NCBI GenBank assembly: GCA_963575745.1
Contig: CAUYUJ010016059.1
Coordinates: 2,690,269-2,752,768, forward strand
Reading direction: 5' to 3'
DNA: 62,500 nucleotides
From: Prorocentrum cordatum
Taxonomy: Eukaryota; Sar; Dinophyceae; Prorocentrales; Prorocentraceae
The stretch's first letter is position 1. Each line of letters opens with the position of its first letter. The notes under the pieces were generated by a model. That model saw only the letters and a program-made list of their open reading frames with translations. It searched no databases and was not told the DNA's origin. The translations under genes were made by a program, and so were the position numbers. Positions 19,435 to 29,899 of this stretch are shown piece after piece.

Positions 19435-21240
19435 ACCTCTCAAACTCACGTTCAAGGCAACGTCGGGGGATCAGAAGGTAATGATAGCCAAGAAGTACCA
19501 GAGGCCGCCTGGAACCCGCGTTGCGGGGCCTGTCCTTCCTGACCCTGATATATCGGAACCAGATCGGCTACTGGATGAGTTGTTCGATATAATTGGGGGC
19601 GCTCCGGACCAGATTACCCTGCGCGGTGAAAACCTGAAGGCGGGGGTCGAGGTGCTCAACAAGACGTGTGATATGTGGAGTGATATTGCGTGGCGTGAGG
19701 TAATCCATGTCACAGGCTACGACGGCAAAGGGCTGCCTGGGGGATCACCAACAACTTGGACGACAATGCCAGTTCGGAAGGACCTCATGACAAGGTCCTA
19801 CAGTAAGCTGGACCCTCACAGAGCGTTGGCGTGGGCCATACAACGACTGAAGGAGATAAAGACACTCTGCAGCCAGAAGAAGTTCTCTAAGTGCTATTTC
19901 AAGCTGGTTTAGTCGCGAGAGGTTCCCGACGCAAAGAGCCTCTTTACAGTTGTTTGCAAGGGCGGAGCAAGATGCTGGAACCCGTTACTCAGAACTGTTG
20001 GACACCTTACGCACGTATCACCAGAATGCGGATTACCATGGTTAGAGTCTGCTATTCAAGTGTGTGTCTTCTGGCATGACCACGTGGTGGTAAATTCCAG
20101 CAGTACTCGCAGGCGCAAGTGGAAGGAATGGTGTGATCAGGCCATGGAGTCAGGGGCCCGCAGGGCCCATGGCTACCTCATGGAGAAGATCACGCCGCAG
20201 AAGTTCCAGTTCGAAGGTATGGCAGAACAAGCACGCGATGTATGCCCACTTCAAAAAAAGGATGAAGCAGGAGCGCAACAAGTGGTGTACTGCATGGGCT
20301 TGTTGTGGTGCCCCTAGAGATATTCCCACGTTCGGAACGCACCCTGCACCTGTCATGGAGCTTCCATCGGCAGACAAGATCAAACGAGTAAGCAAGCGTT
20401 TCATGCCGAACATATGCCAACCTGATGGATGGCATCCACGACGTTACAGTCTACTTGGCGAAGATACGAGGGCGGTGTTTGGCAAGCTGCTGTTTTTTAA
20501 TGGAGATGCGTGGCCAGAACCCGTCATCGGTGCAGAGATTAATTGTTCTGTTGAATCACAAGCCTGCTGGTGAACGACGACCGCTGGGATTTTACTACGC
20601 ATCAACCAGGATGTCTGGGCGTCTGTGGCGTGATAGGTTGCGCAGATGGGAGAAATACCAAGGGCTTGGAGGCCAGTGCTCCACGTCGCAAGGCAGAGGC
20701 CCAAATGGTACTGCTTGGCGCCAAGCAGCAGTTTCAGAGGGCGCGAACAACATGGACGTGTACTGCATTGCAGTCTCATGGGGTCTGCTGCAGTTCTATG
20801 GGGATTACCATGGGACCTTCTGGCGACGAATTGCAAAATTACAAACTTTCCAGTGGCAGTGTTGCGGATGCCTGTGCAGAGCTACACGTGGCCGTGATAT
20901 CTTCAATGCGATGGCATGCTGATGGGCCCGCTCGACCCACGCAGAGGCATCGTAGCAGGATCAGCGAGTGTGCCCTTCGACGCCAAGATGTCGCTGATCC
21001 CTTTCATGGAATGCGAAGCCCGCGACAATGCCACGAACATGCTGTCGTTACACATCGATGGCCTCTCTCAACATTGGGGTGAGTCGATGGTCAAGGTACT
21101 CCGAGAAATGCGAGGTCACGTACAGAGAATTGGACATAGACTACATAAAGAACTTGGCTTACCCCTAGCTCCCCACAAGCTGAACATGGCCACCTCCCCT
21201 GGCAAGATGACTGAGTTGGCGAGGAATATGCATAGTGTTT
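19421..21240 (+). pseudogene. LINE linker and reverse transcriptase
   Basis: 19421-19912 is a linker (…HVTGYDGKGLPGGSPTTWT…) of the kind found between EEP and RT. From 20340 on, several frames carry RT blocks: ADKIKRVSKRFMPNICQPDG with WHPRRYSLL, then KPAGERRPLGFYYASTRMSG (motif 1/2), GPLDPRRGIVAGSASVPF (motif B region) and NMLSLHIDGLSQHW near 21045. The last should be the catalytic [Y/V]xDD; here it reads HIDG, so one aspartate is missing. At least three frameshifts occur. This copy cannot encode an active polymerase. Confidence 0.75.
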
Positions 21241-21302
21241 TTTTTTTTCGGGGGTGGGGGGGGGGGGGGGAGGAGGGGGGGGGGGAGGGGGGGGGGGGGG
21301 GC
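21236..21302. repeat. T-run then G-rich tract within the LINE
   Basis: Eleven or more T followed by about 55 nearly pure G with a few A/T. It falls between the RT palm and thumb where related elements would have ordinary coding sequence. Probably a later insertion or expansion. Confidence 0.85.
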
Positions 21303-21805
21303 AGGCGCATGCGGACATGGGAATCTTGGAATAGATTACACTGGCGGCAAACATCTAGCTCATCCGAAGGCCGACACCACGCGGGCACAGAGATGGAGAA
21401 AGCTCACCACGAAGAAGAAGACGCTAGCGACCATGAAGTTCACTAAGAAGGGCCACAAGACCAGGCTCGCAATCACGAGTACGGTTCCCACAATTCTATA
21501 TGGAGGTGATGTTCATGCGTTCAGCCCGTCCCAAGTACTACGGCTTAGAGGACACGTCTCCAAGGCTATGGGCATGTCGCTGAAGGGCCTAAATTCAGAG
21601 TTGGCTTGGTCGCTTACACGGACGAAGGACCCGATCCATGCGTGTAGCATGTGCATATTCAGATATTGCGCAGAATGGTGGATGATGTCGGCACCGCGAC
21701 CTTACCTCCAACGACGGCATGACGATGTTCCACCTGCACCTGTACTGACCAGGCTTTGGCAGGCCGCAACGGCCCGTTTCAACCACCAGGGAGCTGCACA
21801 AAAAA
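21303..21805 (+). pseudogene. LINE RT thumb/connection
   Basis: One frame reads GIDYTGGKHLAHPKADTTRA, QRWRKLTTKKKTLATMKFTK and TSTVPTILYGGDVHAFSP. This follows the usual 'lGiD…R…k…P…YGaEv' pattern after the RT active site. A CxxC-poor helical segment leads to RLWQAATARFNHQG. The frame ends near 21918 while the next protein segment is already open in another frame. Confidence 0.65.
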
Positions 21806-23105
21806 ATGTTTCAAGAAAGCAAGGGGCCTCTCAGCGATCTCCTCCTCTGGTGTTGGGAGGTTGGGTGGACGGCTCTGGGTCCTACCTCCTTCCTCGACCT
21901 CGAAGGGATGACCCTTGATGTTTTGAAGGTGGCCCCTGCTTTCATAGCCAAGCGTTTTGAATTGCAGTATAACGAATCTCGAATGCAGAAAGTAGCGAAA
22001 GCAGCCTGCCACACCATTGAGGACCCAAGCAGTGTTTTGATTGCCGAACAGGGGCTCTGGTGGGAGGCGGCTGCGAAGGTCCTCTCGTGCAGGCATGATT
22101 TGGAACCTAAAGAAGTAGTGGCTGCTAGGCAGGCGCATGGAGGAGCCACCCCGACGGCTGTGAAGCTGAGGTCCTGGGGCTATTCTCTTGCGCCTGAATG
22201 CAAATTCGGATGTGGGGTCCCCGATGCGGCCTTTCATCGGATCTGGGTCTGCCCCCGCGGTGCCGAAAAGCGTGCTGAAGTTTTTTCGGAGTCCACGGTG
22301 CAACGCGCACTGGGGGCAGGAGAGAACAACTCGTTGTTTACGAGAGGCTGGATGGCGCGTCATGAAGCCACGCCACCCTCCCAGGACTGGCACGTCACGT
22401 TCTACCAGGGAGGCCAGAAGGTCGAACCATTCGCCTTCGCCCCTGGCGACAAACTTTCTAGCGACGGTTCCTGCCTGAGGCCGAACATGGGGTACCTGGC
22501 GAGAGCGGGGTGGGGGGTTGCTTCGATTGACGCCCAGGGGAACCTAATTAAAGGAATATTTGGGCGTGCGCCCAAGTTGTTTGGCCAGAGCAGCGGAGTA
22601 GGCGAGCAGATCGGGGTCGCGTTGGCCCACCTGCACATTGACAGCGAAGATAAAGTGGGCCCCAGGTCCGCCCTCGGGGTTGACTTTGCGGCCCTCTTGA
22701 GGGCCCAAGGGTCGCCAGACACGGTGCTGGCGGCCAAGTTTGACGCTGCGCATTTTTGGCGCGAGGTAGCCGCGAATCTTGATGTTGGTGAATGGGTGAC
22801 CTTCCACAAAGTGAAGGCGCATCTCGACGAGTCCTCTACAACGACAGAGGCTGCTGATTGTAGAGATCTCGACGAGACCTCTACAACGACCTGGTAAATA
22901 AGGCTGCTAACTGGATGGCTGGCCAGGGCGCTCGTTCTCATGACTTCAGCCCCGATTGTTCCGATACCGTATTGCGTTCATTAAAATTATATCGAGAATT
23001 ATTCCTGGGACTAGGGAAAGTCCTTGCCCTATGGCCCCTCCTGCTGACCTGTTCGGTGTGCTTGAGAAGGGATTTGTGGGCCCCCGCGCGAAGAGGCCCC
23101 CGACT
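21806..23105 (+). pseudogene. LINE RNase H domain
   Basis: Open for about 360 codons. 22188-22270 has CKFGCGVPDAAFHRIWVC, a zinc-knuckle-like segment. RNase H signature: LSSDGSC near 22455 (first Asp), SSGVGEQIGVALAHLHID near 22595 (Glu), LGVDFAALLRAQ near 22675 (third Asp) and FHKVKAHLDE near 22805. The end is damaged: CTCGACGAG(T/A)CCTCTACAACGAC is duplicated at about 22826-22892, and the expected LYNDLVNKAANWMAG with the last catalytic Asp lies one frame over (about 22870-22915). The frame then runs toward the TIR-element insertion. Confidence 0.75.
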
Positions 23106-23116
23106 GCCCCACACAT

Positions 23117-24067
23117 AGAGAAAAATGTCTTCACCGGCCAGATGGGGCCCTTCACCGGCCAGATGGGACCCTTCACCGGCTGACCGGCTGACTGGCTGGT
23201 CGGCTGCCTGGCTTCACCGTCTGACCTCGCTTCGCCGGTATGCACATGCTTGTTGGACGCAGAACTCTGTGCACGCCGGCAAGGAGTCCTACCGGAACTT
23301 GTGGATTACTAGCGAATCCTACCGAAACCTTCGGATTACGAGCGAATCCTACCGAAACCTTTGGATTACTAGCGAATCCTAGCGATCCATGGGAAGACGA
23401 GGGAGCCCCATGGAAATTCGAGAAACGCCCCAACCTCTGGGAAAACGTGGAAGCCCCAAGGGGGCTCGACACCATCATCATAATCATCATCATCAGCATC
23501 ATCATCTTCCTCATCCTCATCATCATCATCGGCATCACCATCATCATCATCATCGTCCTCATCCTCATCCGCATCGTCGTCATGATCGTTATCATCATCA
23601 TCGTCATCATCATCATCATCATCACCATAATCATCGTCAACATCATCATGATCATCACCACTACCATCACCATCATCATCTTCATCACCGTCGTCATGAT
23701 CGTCATCATCATCATCGACATTATCGCCATCAACATCATAATCAACATCATCATCGTCATCATCGTCATCAGCATCAACATTATCATCATCCTCTTCCAA
23801 CCATGCATGCCACGTTAATACACGACCAGACTTGGTCTCTTCACAGGCCTCCAAAAAAACAACAAAAAATAATTAATTGCAGAAGCGGTTGTGGCAACCC
23901 TTAGCACTCCACACTCGTTCTTGCTGGCGTACATGCGAACACTACAATCAACTTTCAATTGAAAGACGTAGCCTGTGAAACACCCAATCAGCCGGTGAAC
24001 GGATCAGCCGGTGAAGGGTCCCATCTGGCCGGTGAAGGGTCCCATTTGGCCGGTGAAGAGACCAATA
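23117..24067. mobile_element. Non-autonomous terminal-inverted-repeat element with 11-bp target duplication
   Basis: GCCCCACACAT occurs at 23106-23116 and 24068-24078, flanking 951 bp. Removing the insert restores a continuous LINE frame (…TAPHI|PHWH…). The ends are inverted repeats of about 57 bp built from two or more TTCACCGGCCAGATGGGACC units (left 23128-23185; right 24000-24060). The inside carries three 30-bp TCCTACCGAAACCTTxGGAT-type repeats (23287-23376) and a large ATC array. No transposase is encoded. Superfamily is unknown. Confidence 0.75.
23466..23802. repeat. (ATC)n trinucleotide array
   Basis: About 110 ATC-type triplets with many interruptions, central in the TIR element. Frames through it give His, Ile, or (reverse) Asp/Met runs and are not genes. 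Confidence 0.95.
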
Positions 24068-24078
24068 GCCCCACACAT

Positions 24079-24440
24079 CCCTCACTGGCACATAGATCAT
24101 TGGCGATGCTCTGTATGTCTGAGATCGGTCTCACCGCTCACAAAGACCCCATGCATAGGCTTCAACCCTTCCCTCTTGGAGATTCTTAAGAAACCTGGCC
24201 ATTGTGAACACGCCCTTCAGCTTGCGTGCGTGGTTGAGTCTGGGTTCCCTGTTTTGTTCTGTTCCCGCTGCGGAAAATTCGGGACCCAGAAGGCCTTAAA
24301 GCTGAGGTCACAGTGTGAGCCTAGCAAGAGTAAAGAGAAGCGTGCCCTTCTTGCAGGCAGGCTACCCGCTACCACTTGTCGAATTCATCTCGTCCAACAG
24401 GTCAGCGGCTCGGCGTTGGGGGAGTTTTGTTTTCGACTGT
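24079..24440 (+). pseudogene. LINE C-terminal cysteine-rich region
   Basis: Continues the LINE protein after the TIR element: PHWHIDHWRCSVCLRSV then VLFCSRCGKFGTQKALKLR and SQCEPS. The CxxC…CxxC…C arrangement suggests two zinc-binding knuckles at the very C-terminus. The frame ends at about 24440 (EFCFRL stop). About 70 bp of 3' untranslated sequence follow to the junction with family F. Confidence 0.6.
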
Positions 24441-24514
24441 AACTGTTGTTTGGGCCAGTGCCCCAGGTGTAGTTGCAAAGTGTGTGACTCCGCCTCCATG
24501 TACCCACAGTGCCC

Positions 24515-24776
24515 ACAGGAGGAGGAGGAGGAGGAGGAGGAGGAGGAGGAGGTTGATCAGGAGGAGGAGGAGGATGAAGAGGAGGAGGAGGAAGAAAAGG
24601 ACTGGGAAAAGCAGGCGAAGAGGGAGTAGGAAGAGAAACAGGGAGGAGGACCAGGAGAAGGAGGCAGGGGGTAGGAGCGAGGAGACACAATCGGACAACG
24701 AGAGACAAAGTCGGAGCAACCCCGAACCCCCAGAGTCTGAGGGCGCCCCAGAGTCTGAACAACACCTTTTTCAGAT
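24515..24776 (+). repeat. Repeat family F, copy 2, second part
   Basis: Resumes the repeat interrupted at 17431: GAG tract, then GAAAAGGACTGGGAAAAGC, GGCGAAGAGGGAGTAGGAAG, GGTAGGAGCGAGGAGACAC, CAACGAGAGACAAAGTCGG and CAGAGTCTGAACAxCACC, ending TTTTTCAGAT. This is the reverse complement of 10490-10740 of copy 1. Confidence 0.9.
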
Positions 24777-26339
24777 GGTACACCTGGCCTTCATAGCCCA
24801 GCCTACCTGACCTAACATAGCCCTCCAGCGGCGTTCGGGGCACGGGCACCCCCAGAACGCTCTCGGCGAGGCGCAGCTGGAAAGCACCCCGAGGACGGGA
24901 AACCGCCGAGCCCCGAAACCCCAAAACCTCGAACCTCGAACCCCGCCCCTTCACTTTTCCTTCCCCCTCAGACCAGCCAGCCGCCTGGGACAGCGCCCTT
25001 GCTGCTCGGGCCCAGGGCACTGGCCACCATCCGGCGCCCCGTCGGCCGGCCACGCCTGCCGCGGTGTGCTGGCGTCGAGGCCTGTTGCGTGCTAGCCGGC
25101 CCTGAACCTAATCTCGGGGGTCTCGGCGGCGTGCCGCCGATTTATCGGCGATTGCAGGTCGATGCTCCCCTCCACCCTGAGTCAGACCTGTCAGGAAACG
25201 ACTCAGGATGAAGAGTTGTTCTTGGGGTAAGGCCTTGGGGTCTTTGATCCGCTTCCTTCAGGACCCGTTTGTTTGATGCCACGTCTCGTCCGATCCGAGT
25301 CGAATGTCCGACCCCGAACCATTTCCGAGTCGGTTTTGGAGGTCGCCGCGGTAGTCGTTGCGCTTACGAATCACAGCCCCGAGTTCTCAGGGCAGGGGGG
25401 TGAGTCAGGGACAATTCCTCCTTCGGGCCTCCCGCGTTCGCGCTGGAGTAGGCCAGGATTGCGCTCCACTCGAGCTCTCCCAGATCACATGCTGCCCCCC
25501 TGTAGATACAAGGGCTCCCTCGAGGGCGCGAAGTTATTCGCGCTTCGCGGTCCTCGCTCCTTCTCCCCCTTCTCCTCGTCCTCCTATTCTCCCTTTGGGA
25601 GGGCGGCGCGAGAGCGCGAAGTTATTCGCGCTTCGCGCTTCGCGCAGCGCGAAGCGCGAAGTTGGGAGCCCTAGTAGATACTGTGCAGTTCTCGTTAGAA
25701 GCAGGAGTTATTCTGGATCAAGCGGTTTCAGGGCTTTCCGAATCGCACTCGGGGACACGAAACCGGTAACAACCCGGACCAGGGGCGTCTTGCAGGGTGA
25801 CCATACACATCCACTCGGAGCAACATGTTTGCCGAGGAGTGGCGATCCCTATCTCAGCCGCCCCTCCTTGCTCTGCGATGTAGAGGTGGTTCATACCTAA
25901 CTTGGAGATCTGCGTTTAGTCTCGAAATCGAAGTTGGCTGTCGGCTTCAACTAAATCGCTGTCGAAATCCAGTTCTAAACTTCCTTAGAGTATAGCGTGT
26001 CTGTGGAAATTGAACTCGATCTCCAAAACACAATCTCCCATCACACCTGGGAGACCTTCTTCTCTGGGACGTAAAATGTTGTTTTTGAAAGCGAAACCGG
26101 CTTCCCCAAACCACGCAGTCGTTTGGAAGGCCGAATTCGGTATTAAAGACACGTAGTTCTCTTGTACGAGGCGTTCATCAAGAAAGGTGCCCAGGAGGCT
26201 ACAGGCCAAAGAGGGCTCCATATCTGGTGATGGCGGCGGTGACACCATTGCCGACCACGACCGGACCTCCGCCGGCTTTCGGACCTGGATTCCTTATCCA
26301 ATAGCGAAAAGGGTGTCATGTCATGGGCGGTCAGATTTT
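24777..26339. other. Spacer with GCGCGAAG palindromes
   Basis: No supported gene. 24840-24900 resembles 3709-3770. 25190-25240 is a weak family B fragment. GCGCGAAGTTATTCGCGCTT occurs at about 25527 and 25615, followed by further GCGCTTCGCGC/GCGCGAAGCGC inverted words to 25675. 25676-26339 holds nothing recognised. Confidence 0.6.
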
Positions 26340-26342
26340 GGG

Positions 26343-26536
26343 AGGATGAGGAGGAGGAGGAGGAGGAGGAGGAGGAGGAGGAGGAGGAGGAGGAACAGGA
26401 GGAGGCGGAGGAGGAGGAGGAGGAGGGGGAGGAGGAGGAGGAGGGGGAGGAGGAGGAGGAGGAGGGGGGGGAGGGGGACGACGAGAAGGAGGAGGACGAG
26501 AAGGAGGAGGAGGAGGAGGCGGAGGAGGAGGAGGAT
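26343..26536. repeat. (GAG)n array
   Basis: About 60 GAG units with GGG and GCG variants, a strong polypurine tract. Open frames are poly-Glu, poly-Gly/Arg or (reverse) poly-Ser/Pro artefacts. Confidence 0.95.
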
Positions 26537-26555
26537 CTCTCACGCAACGAGAGGC

Positions 26556-26688
26556 GCCTGTGCACGCCGAGGGCCCCTGCGGCGGTGCCGATCTGGGCCA
26601 CGGCACGCCGTGCTCGTTGCGGCTGCCGCAGAGCCGCGGCCAGCCGTCGTTGCGCCCGCCGCAGAGCGCGCCCTCGGCGGAGCGGTGG
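26556..26688 (+). CDS. Possible exon, unknown product
   Basis: Frame reads MHAEGPCGGADLGHGTPCSL then RLPQSRGQPSLRPPQSAPSA with nearly every third base G or C, which is the host-exon pattern in this window. Splice sites are not clear, a TATAAAA lies just downstream (26695), and no domain is recognised. Confidence 0.3.
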
Positions 26689-26724
26689 GGAGCTATAAAA
26701 CCTGGGCCTCAGAGCAGACGGGGG

Positions 26725-26870
26725 TCGAAGGATCGCGTTGCATCGCCGATGCATCGGCCATACGGCTCGATGTGGAGACCCTTTTTCTCCACGCCAACGT
26801 CGCCGATGCATCGGCATTTCGGCACCCGCCGCGCCAGCCGCTTCGCGCCGGCGGCAGAGCTGCGGGGAGT
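26725..26870. repeat. Dispersed repeat with GCCGATGCATCGGC palindromes, copy 2
   Basis: Same orientation and block order as 4040-4250: GCATCGCCGATGCATCGG, GGCTCGATGTGGAG, TTTTTCTCCACGCC, GCCGATGCATCGG. Confidence 0.7.
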
Positions 26871-26921
26871 TCTGAGCGCTGGTGGAGGGAGAAGCGGTAC
26901 CACCACCACGAATCCCAGACC

Positions 26922-27255
26922 CCCTCGGGCCATGAACAAATTACGACGGGAGGTTTCTTTCTATTTTCGGCCTCCGGGGGCCTTTACCGGGCCTCGGGAC
27001 CGTCGAGAAACGACGCGGGATGAAAAGCGGGTTCTTGGGAATTGGTCCAGACCGCTGGGGGGTCCACGTCATGAAGCAATCTCGACGTCGGGGGTCTGGG
27101 CCCTGAGATTTTGGCGTTGCAAATGTTTGACACCGAGCGTTTGTGCCCTGTTGCGGGCCCCGGGGACCCTCACAGATCGGTCCGGCTCGAACAATGACGG
27201 AGGAAGATAGGGTCCAGGATTTCGGTCGTGTTTTGTTTGCGAAGCTTTAGTTTTT
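26922..27255. repeat. Families B and C side by side
   Basis: 26922-27068 matches family B (6080-6221). 27150-27255 matches family C (4565-4700, 52400-52515). Their adjacency suggests they are parts of one longer repeat that is fragmentary elsewhere. Confidence 0.7.
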
Positions 27256-28906
27256 GCTGCCACATCGGATCTCAGGGCAGGGGGACTGCCGCCCGCGAGG
27301 AGGTCCACGATGCCTCCCCAAGTTGGGGATAGGGAGTGTCGCGAGCGACCGAACCCTGTTGCGTTTTTCCCCGCGGCTACGGCGAACGGAGGAAACCCAC
27401 GACACGTTGTTTGCCACGGGCGGGGAGGGGGAGGGGGCTGCTCTAGCGTGGGGTGCGATGTGTTTCTGGAGCCAGGGCCTGTTCGTCCATCGCCCGCTCG
27501 CCAAGGAGAGGATCACGCTGCGCTTCATGCGCTTGTGTGGGGACGTGTCCTGGAGGGAGAGGTCCAAGCACACCCTCTTGCAGTTGCCGTCGGTGGCGGA
27601 AGGCGCACGCAGCTCATATTTGAGCGAGTCCGCGATGGCTTGCCTGAGTGCGTTCCTGAACGATCTCATGGCGTCGCCACTGCGCAGCGCCTTGGCGACG
27701 TGAGTCATTCCCTTGGTGTCAACGCTCACGTGGTATAATGCTGAATTGTGCCACTTGTAGATAGCATGGACCTCGCATTTCAACTTCAACGTACTGCATG
27801 CGTCACCAGCTTCACGGTCGAGGTCCCGCTCCATCCTCGAGATCCCGCTTGCGCCGTCGGTGGTGACCAGCCGCTGTCGTCGTTCGAATAGCTTCAGCAC
27901 GTCGTACATCGGTGGCTGGCTCGCCATGAGCGCATCGAGTAGGACCTCGCAAGTGGTCTTGCTCAGCGACTGGACGGGCGCCTCCATGGGCACGCGAACG
28001 GCGAAGTACCCGTCACCAAGGGTGTGGAACAGCATCGAGAAGAAGCGTTCGGTGTTGAGGAGCTTCGCCACGCGGGAGCCCGTGCAAGTCGCAGCGATCG
28101 GCAACATCTGCACCTCTGATCGCTGTGACTCTCCAGGTCTTGGCAGCTGGGGCTGGCCCTTCTGGATTCCGTTGTTCTTCTCGGTGTCGGTCAGCCGCGT
28201 GTGCATGGGCGTCTCATCGTACTCCACCGCGCCTCCGTCCAAGTGATCGCTCGGCCCCCGCGCTTGATAACAACGTCCACCAGCTGCCGAGCCATCGTGT
28301 GGAAGTCCCTCTGCTGAAGACAGTTGGTCGCGCTCGCCGTCGCAATCAAGAATGCGTCGGCCTTTTTTCCGATCCACTTTCGATTTCTCGCACTCCTCCT
28401 GGAACGGCAGGGTCCGAGTCTTTTCGTCGAGCCAGTAGTTCACGATGTTGGCCTGATTCTTGTCGACGATCGATGTCAGGGTCCATGCCGTTCGCCGAGG
28501 CGATGGCGCTCACCTGCTCCACGAGCTGCGCGACGTCGCTGTGCCACGATTCTCGGGTCGCTGGCGCGGAGGCCTGGTCCGCGGCCTTGGCCAGCGCGAC
28601 CTCCTAACGCTCGGGCGGCGGCGGCTCGGCTGGCTCGGGCTGGTCGTCACACTCGGGCTCGGAGAACTCGCCGAAGATGTCGGCTGCCTCCTCGTCGGCC
28701 TCGGCCGCTGCGGCCGCGGCGGCCGCGATCGCCATTGCGCCTCCTCCCGTTGGCTTGGGATCTGGCCCCGCAGCCGCCGCGACTGCTCTCAGACCATCTC
28801 GCACTCGCTTCCGAAGATGTCCGATCGAACTCCACATCGCCTGCGTCGTCGCAGACGTGCATCCTTGATCCCCCTCCCCACCCGGTCTCCCCCTCATCAC
28901 CCCCAT
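27247..28906 (-). pseudogene. Decayed gene, possibly derived from a DDE-type transposase
   Basis: Minus-strand coding trace. N-terminal part (28906-28606) is Ala/Glu-rich (AAAAAAAAEADEEAADIFGE) and meets an in-frame TAG at about 28604. The same frame continues with ESWHSDVAQLVEQVSAIASA before shifting to IVDKNQANIVNYWLDE near 28440. Further shifts occur near 28370 and 28250. The longest clean part (about 28250-27500) reads VEYDETPMHTRL, KLLNTERFFSMLFHTLGDGY, RQRLVTTDGASGISRMERDL, LKLKCEVHAIYKWHNSALYH. A TDGAS aspartate followed by a C-x-x-H resembles hAT/Mutator-like catalytic cores, but no downstream glutamate could be assigned. It could instead be an unrelated multi-copy host family. Confidence 0.5.
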
Positions 28907-29014
28907 CTCGTCAATCCTTAATCCTCTGCTTCACTCCTCATCCCCTCTTGCCCCCCCCCCATCCTCATAGCACACCTCCACCCGCAGCCTCCCGTGACCG
29001 CCGCCTCCTCAGAT
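28907..29014. other. C-rich spacer
   Basis: Short CCCC-rich sequence between the two minus-strand pseudogene candidates. Nothing recognised. Confidence 0.4.
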
Positions 29015-29343
29015 TCATCGACCGCCGCCGATTTCCAGGCCCTGAGCCTTCCGTCTCGCGGCGGCGGCCGAGGGCAGCAGCGCATGCGCGGGCAGTCCGT
29101 GCCCGTGCGGGTCCACCGCGGCGCCGCCCGCTGCGGCGCCCACCGCGCCCGCGGGCAGGGCCAGCGCCGTTGCCTCGGCGCCGACGGCCGCCAAGGCGGC
29201 CCACCACGCCTCGGCCGCCGCCGCGGGCAGAGCCTCGTCGGCTGCCCCTCCGCCGCCGCCACCTTGGCGCCGAGGGCCGCCACGGCGGCCCACCCCGCCT
29301 CGGCCTCGGCGGCCGCCGCCTCGGCGGGCGCGGCCGCCATGGC
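29015..29343 (-). pseudogene. Ala-rich reading frame with one frameshift
   Basis: Starts ATG at about 29341 on the minus strand. Reads MAAAPAEAAAAEAEAGWAAV then ALGAKVAAAEG, and after a one-base shift PAAAAEAWWAALAAVGAEAT. The two halves look like a tandem repeat of about 32 residues. GC content alone may explain the open frames, so this is a weak call. Confidence 0.25.
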
Positions 29344-29395
29344 AACCCACCCCGCGCCGTCGTGAGCGCTCTCGCCAGCCTTCCGTTTCCAGGCG

Positions 29396-29890
29396 GGGGG
29401 GGGGGGCACGATCTGTCCGCCCCCCTTCTGCGCAGGGACCCAGCAATGGGGATCAGCGAGCATCCAGTACAGGGGGTGGAGGAGGAGGAGGAGGAGGAGG
29501 AGGAGGAGGTGGTGGTGGACTGAGGCGATGCGAATGAGCAGGAGGAGGGCGACGGGGGGAAACGGAGACAAGTTCTGTTCGGTTCGGGCCCCGCAGGCGT
29601 ATCGACATTTGGGCGCCGTGTGCGCGATCATCGAGAGAAGACGGATTCGGAGACAAGTTCGATTCGGTTCGGGCCCCGCAGGCATATCGACACCTGGGCG
29701 GGCGCCGTGTGCTCGACCATCGAGAGAAGGAGGAGGGGGAGGAGGAGGAGAAGGAGGAGGAGGAAGAGGAGGAGCAGGAGGAGGAGGATGGGGGGAGGAA
29801 GGGGAGGAGCAGGCGGAGGAGGATGGGGGGAGGAGGAGGAGGAGGAGGAGGAGGAGGAGGAGGAGGAGGAGGAGGAGGAGGAGGAGGAGG
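29396..29890. repeat. (GAG)n tracts and an ~84-bp tandem duplication
   Basis: G-run at 29397-29407. (GAG)n at 29480-29515 and 29725-29890. Between them GAGACAAGTTC(T/G), TTCGGTTCGGGCCCCGCAGG and TATCGACA occur at 29565 and again at 29650, a two-copy repeat of about 84 bp. Confidence 0.85.
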
Positions 29891-29899
29891 ATGCCAAAA

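Larger units (their letters stand above)
17432..24514 (+). mobile_element. Non-LTR retrotransposon (LINE), decayed
   Basis: The insertion splits a family F repeat, giving outer limits of 17432 and about 24514. Order: spliced-leader relic, ORF1 with a CxxC zinc finger, apurinic-type endonuclease (EEP), reverse transcriptase, RNase H, and a C-terminal cysteine-rich region. Frameshifts separate most parts, so it is not functional. A 951-bp inverted-repeat element (23117-24067) is inserted near its 3' end; without that element and its duplicated target the LINE is about 6.1 kb. No poly-A tail is seen at the 3' junction, which is in GAG repeats, so a target duplication cannot be recognised. Confidence 0.85.

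Noticed and set aside
26695-26701. TATAAAA as a promoter
   Set aside because: Dinoflagellate promoters are not known to rely on a canonical TATA box, and no gene start lies downstream.
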